Assembly (NCBI GenBank): GCA_016873495.1
Contig: VGXC01000023.1
Location: 1 to 52,975 of the forward strand
Direction: 5' to 3'
DNA length: 52,975 nt
Source: Nitrospira sp.
GTDB lineage: Bacteria; Nitrospirota; Nitrospiria; Nitrospirales; Nitrospiraceae
Part shown: positions 33,545-42,420 of the stretch, piece by piece
Numbering within the stretch: position 1 is the first letter of the stretch
How the letters are laid out: every line of letters begins with the position of its first letter
Notes under the pieces: model-generated
Told to the model about the DNA's origin: nothing
Seen by the model: only the letters and a program-made list of their open reading frames with translations
Database searches by the model: none
Translations under genes and position numbers: made by a program

Positions 33545-34583
33545 TCAGAAGTCCAGCTCTGTAAGAGACCGGTAGAGAAAGTGAGCTGCCTTGGCGTGAC
33601 CGGACGGCGTCCAGTGACCATCGAGCCGAAAGTAATCTTGCGCAGTAAAGTCGCCTTTGTTGGATAGGACCGGGATGCCGTATCGCACACTGAATGTCTT
33701 GACAAGCTGGTCCATATGCGTCGGCGAGGTCTGTCCATTTCTGTAGATGAGATAGAAGATCAAGACACTCTTTCCTGCCGCAGATCGAAGGATCTCAAGC
33801 GAATGGAGGAACTTAGCATCCTCGGAGGGACTCCAGACTTCGGCGCCCTTGGACGAGGATGGGGCGGATGGCAGGTCATGCAGAAGCCTGTCCCGCAAGA
33901 ACGCCACGACGTATGAGGTTCTGAGAAACTTCCGAATCGGTGGCGGCAACTTGGCTATAACGTTATCTCGTATTCGAGCTCCATACGGATGCAATAATGA
34001 GTCCGGGTGAATTAATTTGGTCCGGGAAACCTGAATGCGAACCGCTCACACGCTCTCCATTTTTGAACCAGTCGTTGGCAATCACGTCGGAGTAATCATT
34101 TTGATAGAGGCTTGCAAGGATCACCCGCGGATTTAATTGTTCGCGATTCTTCAGAAGCCACAACGCGTAGGCATCGGGTGAGTAGCCATCTGCGAACCCA
34201 ACATTCACGAAGTCGTATCGCTTATTAAACAAACGTTCGAGGAGGGCACAGAAGGTTTCTCCATTTTCTACTCCGTTGCCAAACGTAAAGGAATCGCCGA
34301 GACACAAAATCCGTTGTTTATTCCAGTCGACCTCATCATCCCGCATGCCGAAACTGTTCGTCCTCACCATGGTGTCGAATTCCAGCATGCGGAAACGCGT
34401 GCTGCTATTGGCTTTCAATTCAAAGGGAAGATACCTGCTGGGGCGGAAGTGCGACATTTCGATATCTTGCGGGAGGTACGAGTAGTCCATCTCCGGTTTG
34501 ATCACGCGGAGCAGGAGCTCTGCAGAGGAGAGTCCGATCAGTGTCGAGAGAAAGACGAGCGCGATGTTCCGCAATAGACTCAC
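33545..34583 (-). pseudogene. SGNH hydrolase gene split by a single frameshift
   Basis: Read on the minus strand, the N-terminal part (34583 down to 33963) has a membrane segment, CLGDSFTFGNG with the Ser nucleophile and SLYQNDYSD with the Asn. The C-terminal part (33994 down to 33545) has LHPYGARIRDN.. and FRLDGHWTPSGH with Asp and His. The two halves fit together if one base is removed near 33995-33997, where the minus strand reads CTCATTATTGCATCC: the first frame goes off into SVWSSNTR and stops, while dropping one A gives LHPYGA. It is a recent pseudogene or a sequence error. It is the only minus-strand gene in the locus. Confidence 0.8.
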
Positions 34584-34722
34584 GGTCAGGAATACCCCGT
34601 CTCTTATAATTACTGCCAGGGGATTGGGCTGGGCGGAAATGCCGCGGCAGGATCATACCACAATGCTTGTGAGATGCAGCCGGAAAGCCGCCTCGATATC
34701 TCCACACCGAGGAGTTTAGGCG

Positions 34723-35562
34723 TTGGACACGTTCGCAGGCGGCACGTCCGGGATCAAGGGGGCGCTGAAGCGCGCCATCCCGGCGGCGCATCATTTCAGG
34801 CTCCGGATCCTGGCCACGCGGGCCAGGACCCTGGCGCGTTTTCCCGCCTATCGGGGCGACCGGTTCGAATGCCCGTTCTGCGGCAGGCGGTTCGGCGCGT
34901 TCCTGCCAGACGGCCTCACCCTGCCCGTGTTCCGGGACAAGGACATTTCGGTCGGCGGGTACACCGAGCATGTCCGCTGCCCCTGGTGCTATTCCTCGGA
35001 TCGGGACCGGCTGCTGCTGCTGTATCTGCGGGATCGCACCAGGATATTTAGCGAGGCGCTGTCGGTGCTGCACGTGGCCCCGGAATTTCACCTCACGCGG
35101 GCGCTGCGGCGGAATGCCCGCCTCCGGTATGTCACCGGCGACTTCAGCGCGCCGTCGGTCTCGGTGCGGCTGAACATCCTGGCGCTGCCGTTCCGTCCGG
35201 CAATCTTCGACGCGATCATCGCGAATCATGTCCTGGAGCACGTGGTGGACGATCGGACCGCCATGACGGAGCTGTTCCGGGTCCTGCGGCCGGGCGGGTG
35301 GGCGATCTTCCAGGTGCCGGTCGGGTTGGCCCTCGACAGGACATTCGAGGACCCGTCGGTGACGCTGCCAGTGGAGCGGGAGCGGGTATTCGGGCAGTTC
35401 GATCACGTGCGGATCTACGGACCGGATTATGTCGACCGCCTTCGCGAGGCCGGGTTTCAGGCCGAGGCGGTCCCGTACGCGCGGCAGCTCGACCCGGCCG
35501 TGGCTGCGCGATTCAGACTGAATCTTCGCGAAGACGTGTTTCTGTGCAAGAAGCCGGCTTAA
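34723..35562 (+). CDS. Zinc-ribbon class I methyltransferase
   Basis: 279 residues from TTG 34723, supported by GAGGAG at 34709-34714. The N-terminal part has two CxxC pairs (FECPFCGRRFGAF near 47 and VRCPWCYSSDRDR near 85), then the SAM domain: VLHVAPEFHLTRAL near 114, the VTGDF segment, and FDAIIANHVLEHVVDDRTAM near 165, followed by RVLRPGGWAIFQVP. This methyltransferase-11-like architecture recurs in polysaccharide loci. The gene is strongly GC-rich compared with both neighbours, suggesting a separate origin. About 46 bases separate it from the next gene and include a short AGACC/GGTCT hairpin at 35569-35586. Confidence 0.8.
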   Translation: MDTFAGGTSGIKGALKRAIPAAHHFRLRILATRARTLARFPAYRGDRFECPFCGRRFGAFLPDGLTLPVFRDKDISVGGYTEHVRCPWCYSSDRDRLLLLYLRDRTRIFSEALSVLHVAPEFHLTRALRRNARLRYVTGDFSAPSVSVRLNILALPFRPAIFDAIIANHVLEHVVDDRTAMTELFRVLRPGGWAIFQVPVGLALDRTFEDPSVTLPVERERVFGQFDHVRIYGPDYVDRLREAGFQAEAVPYARQLDPAVAARFRLNLREDVFLCKKPA

Positions 35563-35608
35563 TCCTAAAGACCATGTTTTTGGTCTCTCCTTTGGAGGAA
35601 GCGGTCTA

Positions 35609-37264
35609 ATGATCGAGGAATGGCTTAAATATCCTGTTATGCGAGCAGAGTTGGACCGACTGCATCTGTTTGAGGAAATAGACGCCAGAATTGAATCATG
35701 GCTGCTCTCGCTTTGGACAAAATATCGTTCAGAACTTATACCCTTATCGCTGCAACTGGCCGACAAGTTCCTGGAGATGACCTCAGGTGGATTTGGTGCA
35801 GCATTCGGTGACAGTGAGGGCGAGTTGCTTTACATGCTCGTCCGCGAGCGACGACCATCCCTCATCTATGAAATTTCCCCGAACTCCGGCTATTCGACCA
35901 ACTATCTGCTGGCTGCCGTGACACGTAACGGTGTCGGTTCGGTGGAAGGATTCGAAATAGAACCCCGGTTTCTCAGCCAGCCAACGGAGGAGGTAATCCT
36001 CCGGAACCTCGTTCCGTTGTGCGACCCGTCACGGTATCATCTGAACATCGGGGATGCTCGATTTACGACCTTGGAACGACTTCGGACGGAGACGCCGGAT
36101 TTCCTTTTCCTCGATTCTTGCCACGAAGACTTCTTCGCCGAATTTTACGTTAAGCAGTTGCTGCCCCGTGTGCCCTTGGCGTTTGTTCAAGACATCGTCA
36201 ACTTTGATCCTCGCCCGGCCCCCCTCACTGAGGCCTATTACCTATTGGCTTATCTTCAAGAGACATCCACGCGATTTTTATCGCTGGGGCTGTACGATGA
36301 TGGACTCAATGCCAGTGGGGTCAGGAATGAACTCCGCCCACGTCGTCCAATTCGCAGCAACTCAGTTGTCTTTTCCCTGCATGGCTCTCCGAACAGTCCT
36401 GAATTGCCGGGCGATTTCTTGCTGCAGTGTCGGTCTGATTATGCAGGAACGATCAGTGCGGAAGCAATTTGGTCATACCCATTGAACGCTTCTCTGGTGT
36501 GCCCTAGTGTTATGAAGTCTTTCCACGGACACGAGTGGGTGCGTCCAGAAGATCGCTATGTTCGGGTCTGGTATGGCGGAGGATGTTCCGATGAGGTTGT
36601 CCCACGCTTCAGTGACTTAATCGCGCTGAAATATGGCCGCGGAATTCCGCTCTCACAGGCAATGGTGAAAAGGCTGGTAGAATTCTTTGAACGCTACGAT
36701 GCGTACCAACAGGTTCTGGTCATGGAAATTCTGGTAACTGCCGGGCACCAGGAGGTTATCGTCAATCTAATGAATAAGCTAAGTGTGCATTCGATTGGCG
36801 GGGCAGACCTGCCCATGCGGATCGCGAGGATCGCATTTCGAGTCGGGCTAAGGATGTGCATGATGGAATGGGTTGAGAGAGGTCGTGAAGCAGCTTTGGA
36901 CACCTCGCTGGCGGTAGGCTATAGGAATCTTTTACAGGGGGCTGCCTTGCTCATCGAATCCGGTGAGTCCGGCCGCGCAAGGGATCTGTTCCGCGATGCC
37001 TTGACCCATATCAAGGAGCGGGAGGGGCCCACCATCCGGCAGGCGAACAAGGAGTTGCTGCTGTTTTGCGTAAAACGTCCGTCGTTCTTTCTTCTGTTAT
37101 GGCACAGCCTGGTGACATTCGCGGATTGCATTGTAGTCGCTACCTTTCTGTGGGGCAGGTTTCTGGTCAAGATGCAAGAACGCAATCCGGTGAGGACGCT
37201 CGCTGGTTGGCTGCAGCCGGATGATATCAAAGGTATCAGGAGCGATGTGCGGGATTGCCGGTAA
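35609..37264 (+). CDS. Large protein with N-terminal methyltransferase-like domain
   Basis: 551 residues, with GGAGG at 35594-35598 before the ATG. Residues about 80-190 resemble a class I SAM (Methyltransf_24-type) fold: LIYEISPNSGYSTNYLL as motif I, VEGFEIEPRF, YHLNIGDARF and PDFLFLDSCHEDFF. The remaining about 300 residues match nothing I recognise. They include YVRVWYGGG, an alpha-helical repeat-like part at 400-500, and a hydrophobic segment near 505-527. The last 20 bases overlap the second AsnB gene. It could be a sugar methyltransferase with an acceptor-binding or membrane-attachment tail; the function of the tail is unknown. Confidence 0.7.
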   Translation: MIEEWLKYPVMRAELDRLHLFEEIDARIESWLLSLWTKYRSELIPLSLQLADKFLEMTSGGFGAAFGDSEGELLYMLVRERRPSLIYEISPNSGYSTNYLLAAVTRNGVGSVEGFEIEPRFLSQPTEEVILRNLVPLCDPSRYHLNIGDARFTTLERLRTETPDFLFLDSCHEDFFAEFYVKQLLPRVPLAFVQDIVNFDPRPAPLTEAYYLLAYLQETSTRFLSLGLYDDGLNASGVRNELRPRRPIRSNSVVFSLHGSPNSPELPGDFLLQCRSDYAGTISAEAIWSYPLNASLVCPSVMKSFHGHEWVRPEDRYVRVWYGGGCSDEVVPRFSDLIALKYGRGIPLSQAMVKRLVEFFERYDAYQQVLVMEILVTAGHQEVIVNLMNKLSVHSIGGADLPMRIARIAFRVGLRMCMMEWVERGREAALDTSLAVGYRNLLQGAALLIESGESGRARDLFRDALTHIKEREGPTIRQANKELLLFCVKRPSFFLLLWHSLVTFADCIVVATFLWGRFLVKMQERNPVRTLAGWLQPDDIKGIRSDVRDCR

Positions 37265-39188
37265 ACTGTTCTTTGACTCGTCACGCAAGGTGGCGCCGGG
37301 CCTGCTTGCGCGGATGAACCGGGTGCTGGCTCATCGAGGGCCGGACGACTCGGGCATCTTCCATGACGGCCCGGTCGGCCTGGCCCACCGGCGGCTGAGC
37401 ATCATCGACCTGAGCCAGGCCGGCCACCAGCCCATGTCCAACGCTGCGGGGACCCTCTGGATCACGTACAACGGCGAGATCTACAACTTTCAGGAGCTTC
37501 GTTCCGAATTGGAGCGCGACGGCGTGGTGTTCCGCTCCAAGACGGACACCGAGGTCATCCTGGCTCTGTATGAACGGTATGGCATCGAGTGTGTGCAGCG
37601 CTTGCGGGGCATGTTCGCGTTTGCGATCTGGGACGGGCGGACCCGCACGCTCTTCCTGGCCAGGGATCGACTCGGCAAGAAGCCGTTGCATTATTATTGG
37701 GATGCCGAGAAATTCCTCTTCGCGTCAGAGCCCAAGGGAATCCTCCAGGATCCTCAAGTGCCTGCGGAGCCGGACTTCCCGTCCATCCATCACTACCTGA
37801 CGTTCGGGTATGTGCCGAGCCCGCACTCGGCGTTCAGGGGGTTTCGCAAGCTTCCTCCTGCGCACTATCTCGTGGTTCAGGACGGACAAGTCCAGGTAGA
37901 GCGCTACTGGCGGCTCCGGTATGAGCCCAAAGTTCACTTGAGCGAGAAGGAACTCTGCGACGAGCTGCTTGCCCGCCTCCGGGAAGCCGTGCGGCTTCGG
38001 ATGATCAGCGACGTGCCACTCGGTGCTTTTCTGAGCGGCGGGATCGACTCCAGCACGGTGGTGGCCTTGATGAGCGAGGTTTCGTCCGGTCCCGTCAAGA
38101 CCTTTTCCATCGGCTTTGAGGAGCAGGAATACAACGAGCTTCGTTTCGCCCGGATGGTGGCGGAGCGGTACAGGACGGATCATCACGAGTTCATCGTCAA
38201 GCCCGATGCCCTGGCAATCCTGCCGGATCTGGTCTGGCACTACAATGAGCCCTACGCCGACTCGTCGGCCATCCCCACGTACTATCTCGCGAAGATGACG
38301 CGGGAGCACGTGACGGTGGCGCTGAACGGCGACGCCGGCGACGAGAACTTCGCCGGCTACGAACGGTACCTCGCCGCCCGCCTCGCCGCCCGATATGACC
38401 GGTTGCCCGGCGTCCTCCGCAAGTCGCTCGAGCGGGTCGTGGCGGCTCTTCCGGAGGCGGGGCACGTTCGCGGGCTCTACCGGCGGGGGAAACGGTTTCT
38501 CGCCGCTGCGTCCAAGGAGCCCAAACGACGCTATGCCCAGTGGGTCTGCACCTTCTCCGGGGTCTGGAAGGAAGAACTCTACGAGCCGGCCTTTCGGGAA
38601 GCGATGGCCTGTTTCGACTCGGACGACCTGCTCCTCCAGGCGTATGAGTCGGCCGGCACGACCGATTTTCTGGACGCCACGCTGGGGGTGGATGTGGCCA
38701 CCTATCTGCCGGACGATTTGCTGGTCAAAGTGGACATTGCCAGCATGGCCCACTCCCTGGAAGCCCGCTCGCCCCTGGTAGATCATCTCTTCATGGAATT
38801 TGCCGCCTCGATCCCGTCAGCGTTGAAACTCAGGGGCCGGACCAAGAAGTATCTGTTCAAACAAGCCGTGCGGGATCTCCTGCCGGCCGCGGTGATCGAT
38901 CGTCCGAAAATGGGGTTCGGCGTCCCCCTCGATCGCTGGTTCAGGCGAGAGCTTCGCGATCTGGCCTATGATATACTCCTGAGCCGGCGCAGTCTGGAGC
39001 GTGGCCTGTTCCGCGAAGACATGGTTCGCCTGTTATTGGATGAGCACAGGGATGGCCGCGCCAACTGGCATTTCCAGATCTGGAGCCTACTCATCCTGGA
39101 GCTCTGGTTTCAGCGGTTTATTGATTTTTGTGACCGTTCGATCGGCTCGGAAGAAGTGATGGTCACGTGCCGGAGCGGGCGGACATAG
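37245..39188 (+). CDS. asnB: Asparagine synthase (glutamine-hydrolysing)-type amidotransferase, copy 2
   Basis: 647 residues from ATG 37245, chosen because it exposes Cys2 (MCGIAGK) as required for the glutaminase; a longer frame starts at 37221. HRGPDDSG, AHRRLSIIDLSQAGHQPM and NGEIYNFQEL mark the glutaminase. LSGGIDSSTVV (PP-loop) lies near 267 and ALNGDAGDENFAGY near 363. A tail of about 20 residues follows the usual end. The first copy (29726) shares this layout but differs throughout, so they are diverged paralogues that probably amidate different carboxyl groups. The preceding gene overlaps by 20 bases. Confidence 0.9.
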   Translation: MCGIAGKLFFDSSRKVAPGLLARMNRVLAHRGPDDSGIFHDGPVGLAHRRLSIIDLSQAGHQPMSNAAGTLWITYNGEIYNFQELRSELERDGVVFRSKTDTEVILALYERYGIECVQRLRGMFAFAIWDGRTRTLFLARDRLGKKPLHYYWDAEKFLFASEPKGILQDPQVPAEPDFPSIHHYLTFGYVPSPHSAFRGFRKLPPAHYLVVQDGQVQVERYWRLRYEPKVHLSEKELCDELLARLREAVRLRMISDVPLGAFLSGGIDSSTVVALMSEVSSGPVKTFSIGFEEQEYNELRFARMVAERYRTDHHEFIVKPDALAILPDLVWHYNEPYADSSAIPTYYLAKMTREHVTVALNGDAGDENFAGYERYLAARLAARYDRLPGVLRKSLERVVAALPEAGHVRGLYRRGKRFLAAASKEPKRRYAQWVCTFSGVWKEELYEPAFREAMACFDSDDLLLQAYESAGTTDFLDATLGVDVATYLPDDLLVKVDIASMAHSLEARSPLVDHLFMEFAASIPSALKLRGRTKKYLFKQAVRDLLPAAVIDRPKMGFGVPLDRWFRRELRDLAYDILLSRRSLERGLFREDMVRLLLDEHRDGRANWHFQIWSLLILELWFQRFIDFCDRSIGSEEVMVTCRSGRT

Positions 39189-39218
39189 GGCCGGTCATAT
39201 TCAAGGCAGGAGTCCCGG

Positions 39219-40637
39219 ATGACTGAGCGTGCGCGAATGATGCTGTGGGGCGGGCTGGCTCTTCCCGTTCTGGGAATCATCGTCTGGCTCAGCATGCACG
39301 TCAAGGATTTGGGGTTTCGCATGGACGAGGTCCTGCCCCCCTATATTACTTCCCAGCTCGAAATCGACTATGTCATGGGATTGCTGTGGTGGTGTGTCTT
39401 TGCCTTCTGCCTGCTCGCATTTGGAGGCGAGTCGCGCCGGCTGCTGCTGCTGGGCTGGATCGGCAAGTTGTTCATCGCCCTGGGCGCGATGCTCTTTTAT
39501 GAGAACCTCTATGGGCTCGATGGCTTGTCGTATTTTCTGCTCGTCCTCACGGGAGAACATGATTTCTTCCCCGGCCATGATTTTCGCAATGACATGATAT
39601 TTGACCTTGTATCGGACGCGACGGTGCTTAAGGGCAACATCGGACACGCCAATACCCTCAGGTTCATGCTCATGGTCGCGACCGTGACGGGCCCTTACTA
39701 CCACGCGATGAAAATCCTGTGCGCGTTCTTTGGCTTCTTGGGCAGTTGGTGGTTTTACCGTGCTGTCGTGCTGGCGCTCGGACGTCCTTGCCCGCCGATG
39801 TTCTTCCTTCTGGTCTTCTTCCCTTCGATCACCTTCTGGACCACGATGCTGGGGAAGGATCCCATTCAGTTTTTCTTCCTCGGCCTGTACGTCTATGGGG
39901 GAACCGCCTGGTTCATGCACGAACGCCTCTCGGCATTGTGGGTGGCCGGCATCGGATTGCTCGGGAGCTACATCATGCGGCCCTGGCAGGCTTTCATAAC
40001 AGGGGGCGTGTTTGTGCTTGCGGCTTTTGCGGGCAAGCTGCGAGCCGGACAAGCCATGCTTCTGCTCGCTGCGGTCACCCCTCCCCTTCTCTTTGCCGGC
40101 AACAATATTCTGACGAATTTCGGCTTACAGGGGATATTGGCGGATTCCGGCGCGCTTGCTTTGCAGGAGATGATCACGGAGATGATTCAGAAAAAAGCGG
40201 CTGGGTATGCCTTTGAGACCCAGAGGTATGGCGGCAGCGGCGTAGATTTTGGTGGTAATCTCGATCCAGGCACAGACATGATCATCACGCCTTCGCTCCC
40301 CCTCGTTATATTCTCCGGCTTGTTCAGGCCGCTCCCATTTGATATCAATCATCCCTTGACGGCCCTGGCGGCTGCTGAGAATACCATGTTCCTGGGTTTG
40401 ACCGTCGTTGCACTGTTCCGACTCCGGCTGAGCTACCTTCGAGACCCGCTCGTCGTATGGCCCGCCCTCTACTGTCTTGCCTGGGCGGCTCTCTATGGAA
40501 TCTTCGTCATGGCGAACTTCGGGGTCGGCGTGCGATACAAACTTCAAATGTGGCCCTTCGCTCTCTTGCTGTTGACCGCCTTGCTCCACAAACAGGGCCG
40601 CGCATGGCTCGATGAGAGGGTTGCCAACCGAAGATAA
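39219..40637 (+). CDS. Polytopic membrane protein, possible polymerase or lipid-sugar glycosyltransferase
   Basis: 472 residues, with AAGGCAGGAG at 39203-39212 as ribosome site. There are about ten to twelve membrane segments, with a loop at about 105-150 (GLDGLSYFLLVLTGEHDFFPGH, then NIGHANTLRF) and another at 300-360 (QKKAAGYAFETQRYG, then NLDPGTDMIITPSLP). I do not recognise the family with certainty. Topology and position before the Wza-Wzz genes fit a Wzy-like polymerase or an integral-membrane GT-C transferase. The FPSITFWTTMLGKDP segment near 205 resembles a motif I have seen in membrane proteins of exopolysaccharide clusters. It is the last gene before the export operon's promoter. 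Confidence 0.6.
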   Translation: MTERARMMLWGGLALPVLGIIVWLSMHVKDLGFRMDEVLPPYITSQLEIDYVMGLLWWCVFAFCLLAFGGESRRLLLLGWIGKLFIALGAMLFYENLYGLDGLSYFLLVLTGEHDFFPGHDFRNDMIFDLVSDATVLKGNIGHANTLRFMLMVATVTGPYYHAMKILCAFFGFLGSWWFYRAVVLALGRPCPPMFFLLVFFPSITFWTTMLGKDPIQFFFLGLYVYGGTAWFMHERLSALWVAGIGLLGSYIMRPWQAFITGGVFVLAAFAGKLRAGQAMLLLAAVTPPLLFAGNNILTNFGLQGILADSGALALQEMITEMIQKKAAGYAFETQRYGGSGVDFGGNLDPGTDMIITPSLPLVIFSGLFRPLPFDINHPLTALAAAENTMFLGLTVVALFRLRLSYLRDPLVVWPALYCLAWAALYGIFVMANFGVGVRYKLQMWPFALLLLTALLHKQGRAWLDERVANRR

Positions 40638-40656
40638 TCGGTTGCCCGTCCAGGGT

Positions 40657-40686
40657 GAGGGGGTATGAGTTGGCGCACTCCCCCTC
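40657..40686 (+). other. GC-rich hairpin in the intergenic region before the Wza gene
   Basis: GAGGGGG at 40657-40663 pairs with CCCCCTC at 40680-40686, a 7-bp stem with a loop of about 16 bases, 20 bases after the stop of the membrane protein gene. There is no T-run after it, so it is at best a weak or Rho-assisted terminator or an RNA processing hairpin. The whole intergenic stretch 40638-40909 shows no gene or other signal that I can support. Confidence 0.35.
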
Positions 40687-40909
40687 CCTTCCGCTGCCCT
40701 AATTCGTCCAAGCCTTCGTTTCCCCTTCCTAGCCTCCACCTCGCCGCCGCTAGTCGGTAAACCTTCCTCAAGTACCTTTTGCGGGTGTTCCCCCTTCCCG
40801 TTTGAATATCCCCGCCTTGCCTGATAGGCATCGGTCCTTCCTTGGGGGAAGCAGGAAGGATCTTTCGCCGGTGGTGCGAGAGCCAAGAGCCGCAAGCCAT
40901 GAAAAAATT

Positions 40910-40938
40910 TTGACTTTTTTGGGGTGAAATGGTATAAG
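40910..40938 (+). promoter_or_regulatory. Sigma70-like promoter for the Wza-Wzz export operon
   Basis: TTGACT (40910-40915), a 17-base spacer and TATAAG (40933-40938) give a nearly ideal -35/-10 pair, set in an A/T-rich tract (gaaaaaattttgacttttttgg) within otherwise GC-rich DNA. Transcription would start near 40945, upstream of the ATG at 40997. It is the clearest promoter in the window and suggests that assembly and export genes have their own transcript. Confidence 0.7.
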
Positions 40939-40996
40939 CTCACTTCCTCAAATGGGACGTTCCCCTACGTTCACGCGTGGCTTGCGCCGTGATGCC

Positions 40997-42412
40997 ATGA
41001 GATACAGACGGAACAGGTCTTACTTCAGCCAATTCATTGCTATGGTCTTGGTGACTCAACTGGTCTTGGGCGGCGGCGTGGCATGGGGCCAAGCGTCACG
41101 CGGGGGGAAAGATGCTGGCGGGGGGCTTGGGGGCAAGGCAGGGGCCGCAAAAGGTGCCGGAGGCGCCAAGGGGGCACCCAAAACCGGAGCTGCCGGCGGG
41201 AAAACAGGCGTCACGTCGGTGAGCCCGACAGAAATGGAGTTGCCCGGCGGCAAGGCTCTGTCTCGCGCGGTGGTCCCGGATCAATACGCGCTCGGGCCGG
41301 GAGATGGTTTGCTCATCAACATCTGGGGAGAATACGATGAAACCTACGATGTGAGGGTCTCGCCGGACGGAAAGATCAGCCTTCCGACCATCGGGGACCT
41401 CTCTCTGAAGGGGTTGACCCTGACCGAGACCCAGAGGTTGATCGATGGTGAAGTCAAGAAGTATTACCGGAACGTCAAGAGCGGTCTCAGCCTGACGTCG
41501 CTGCGGGTCTTCGAGGTGCAGGTCCTGGGAGAGGTGCTCCAGCCCGGCGTGTACCTGGCCACGCCGGTCAAGCGCGTGTCCGATGTGGTTGTCCAGGCTG
41601 GCGGAATTCTTCCCGGAGGGAGCCAGCGGCAGATTCAGCTTCACCGCAACGGCCAACTGGTCGCGACCGCAGACCTCACGGCGTTTTTCCGGCACGGGGA
41701 CGAGTCCCTGAATCCGTTTCTTCAGGACGGCGACAAGCTCTTGGTCCCCCCGATGGGAGACCAGCGAGTCACGATCTACGTTTCCGAGGTGACAAGCGGG
41801 GGTATGGGAGGGGCTGGCGGTGGTGGTGGCGGCGGCGGCGGACTCTTGAATGCAGACTTGATCCCTCACATAGTCGAGATCAAGGAGGGAGAGCGCTTCT
41901 CGTCCGTGCTCAGCGAAGTCGGAGGAGTCAGTCCCTGGTGGGATCTGGAGGGGGTGTTCATCCAACGGACCACCAAGGTCCCGGAAGGGACGATGCGAAT
42001 GCCGGTGAATCTGCGACAGTACATGATCGAGAAAGATATGAGCCAGGATCCGGTTCTGGTGAAAGGCGATGATGTCTATATTCCCGCGGTGATCAAGCGT
42101 GTGCTGGTCGCCGGATCGGTGAAAGCTCCGGCTGCCTACGCCTATCTTCCGGGGAGATCTGCTGATGCCTATCTTGTGCAGGCAGGCGGGCCGACGATCG
42201 TGGCCGACCTGGAGCGATCCCTTATCCAACGAGCGGACGGAAGCGTGGAACCCTACACGCCGACTGCTGAGTTGAACAGCGGGGATAGCATCATCGTGCT
42301 GGAGAAGCTGTTCAAGACCTGGCAGGATTACTTTGCCTTAGTCGGAACCATCAGCGGGGTCATACTTGGTCTCGTGGGGTTCTACGCTGCGTTCACCAAT
42401 TTTGGACGCTGA
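40997..42412 (+). CDS. wza: Wza-type polysaccharide export protein (outer membrane channel)
   Basis: 471 residues from ATG 40997, chosen because it gives a proper signal peptide (MRYRRNRSYF.., hydrophobic 12-28, then VAWGQA) and sits about 50 bases after the predicted transcription start; ATG 40952 would leave only about 7 bases of leader. The mature N-terminus is Gly/Lys/Ala-rich. The Poly_export domain begins YALGPGDGLLINIWGEYDE near 97, followed by SLBB domains (VQVLGEVLQPGVYL near 177 and VLVAGSVKAPAAYAYL near 368), a Gly-rich linker near 268-283 and a C-terminal hydrophobic segment. There is no lipobox Cys, unlike E. coli Wza. It forms the outer-membrane exit. Confidence 0.9.
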   Translation: MRYRRNRSYFSQFIAMVLVTQLVLGGGVAWGQASRGGKDAGGGLGGKAGAAKGAGGAKGAPKTGAAGGKTGVTSVSPTEMELPGGKALSRAVVPDQYALGPGDGLLINIWGEYDETYDVRVSPDGKISLPTIGDLSLKGLTLTETQRLIDGEVKKYYRNVKSGLSLTSLRVFEVQVLGEVLQPGVYLATPVKRVSDVVVQAGGILPGGSQRQIQLHRNGQLVATADLTAFFRHGDESLNPFLQDGDKLLVPPMGDQRVTIYVSEVTSGGMGGAGGGGGGGGGLLNADLIPHIVEIKEGERFSSVLSEVGGVSPWWDLEGVFIQRTTKVPEGTMRMPVNLRQYMIEKDMSQDPVLVKGDDVYIPAVIKRVLVAGSVKAPAAYAYLPGRSADAYLVQAGGPTIVADLERSLIQRADGSVEPYTPTAELNSGDSIIVLEKLFKTWQDYFALVGTISGVILGLVGFYAAFTNFGR

Positions 42413-42420
42413 TAAGCTTC

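Noticed and set aside
40657-40686. Intrinsic terminator after the 39219-40637 gene
   Set aside because: The hairpin is real but lacks a following T-run, so it is listed only as a hairpin.
41083-41340. Short plus-strand ORF inside the Wza gene
   Set aside because: Out-of-frame shadow of the Gly-rich Wza N-terminus, without its own start signals.
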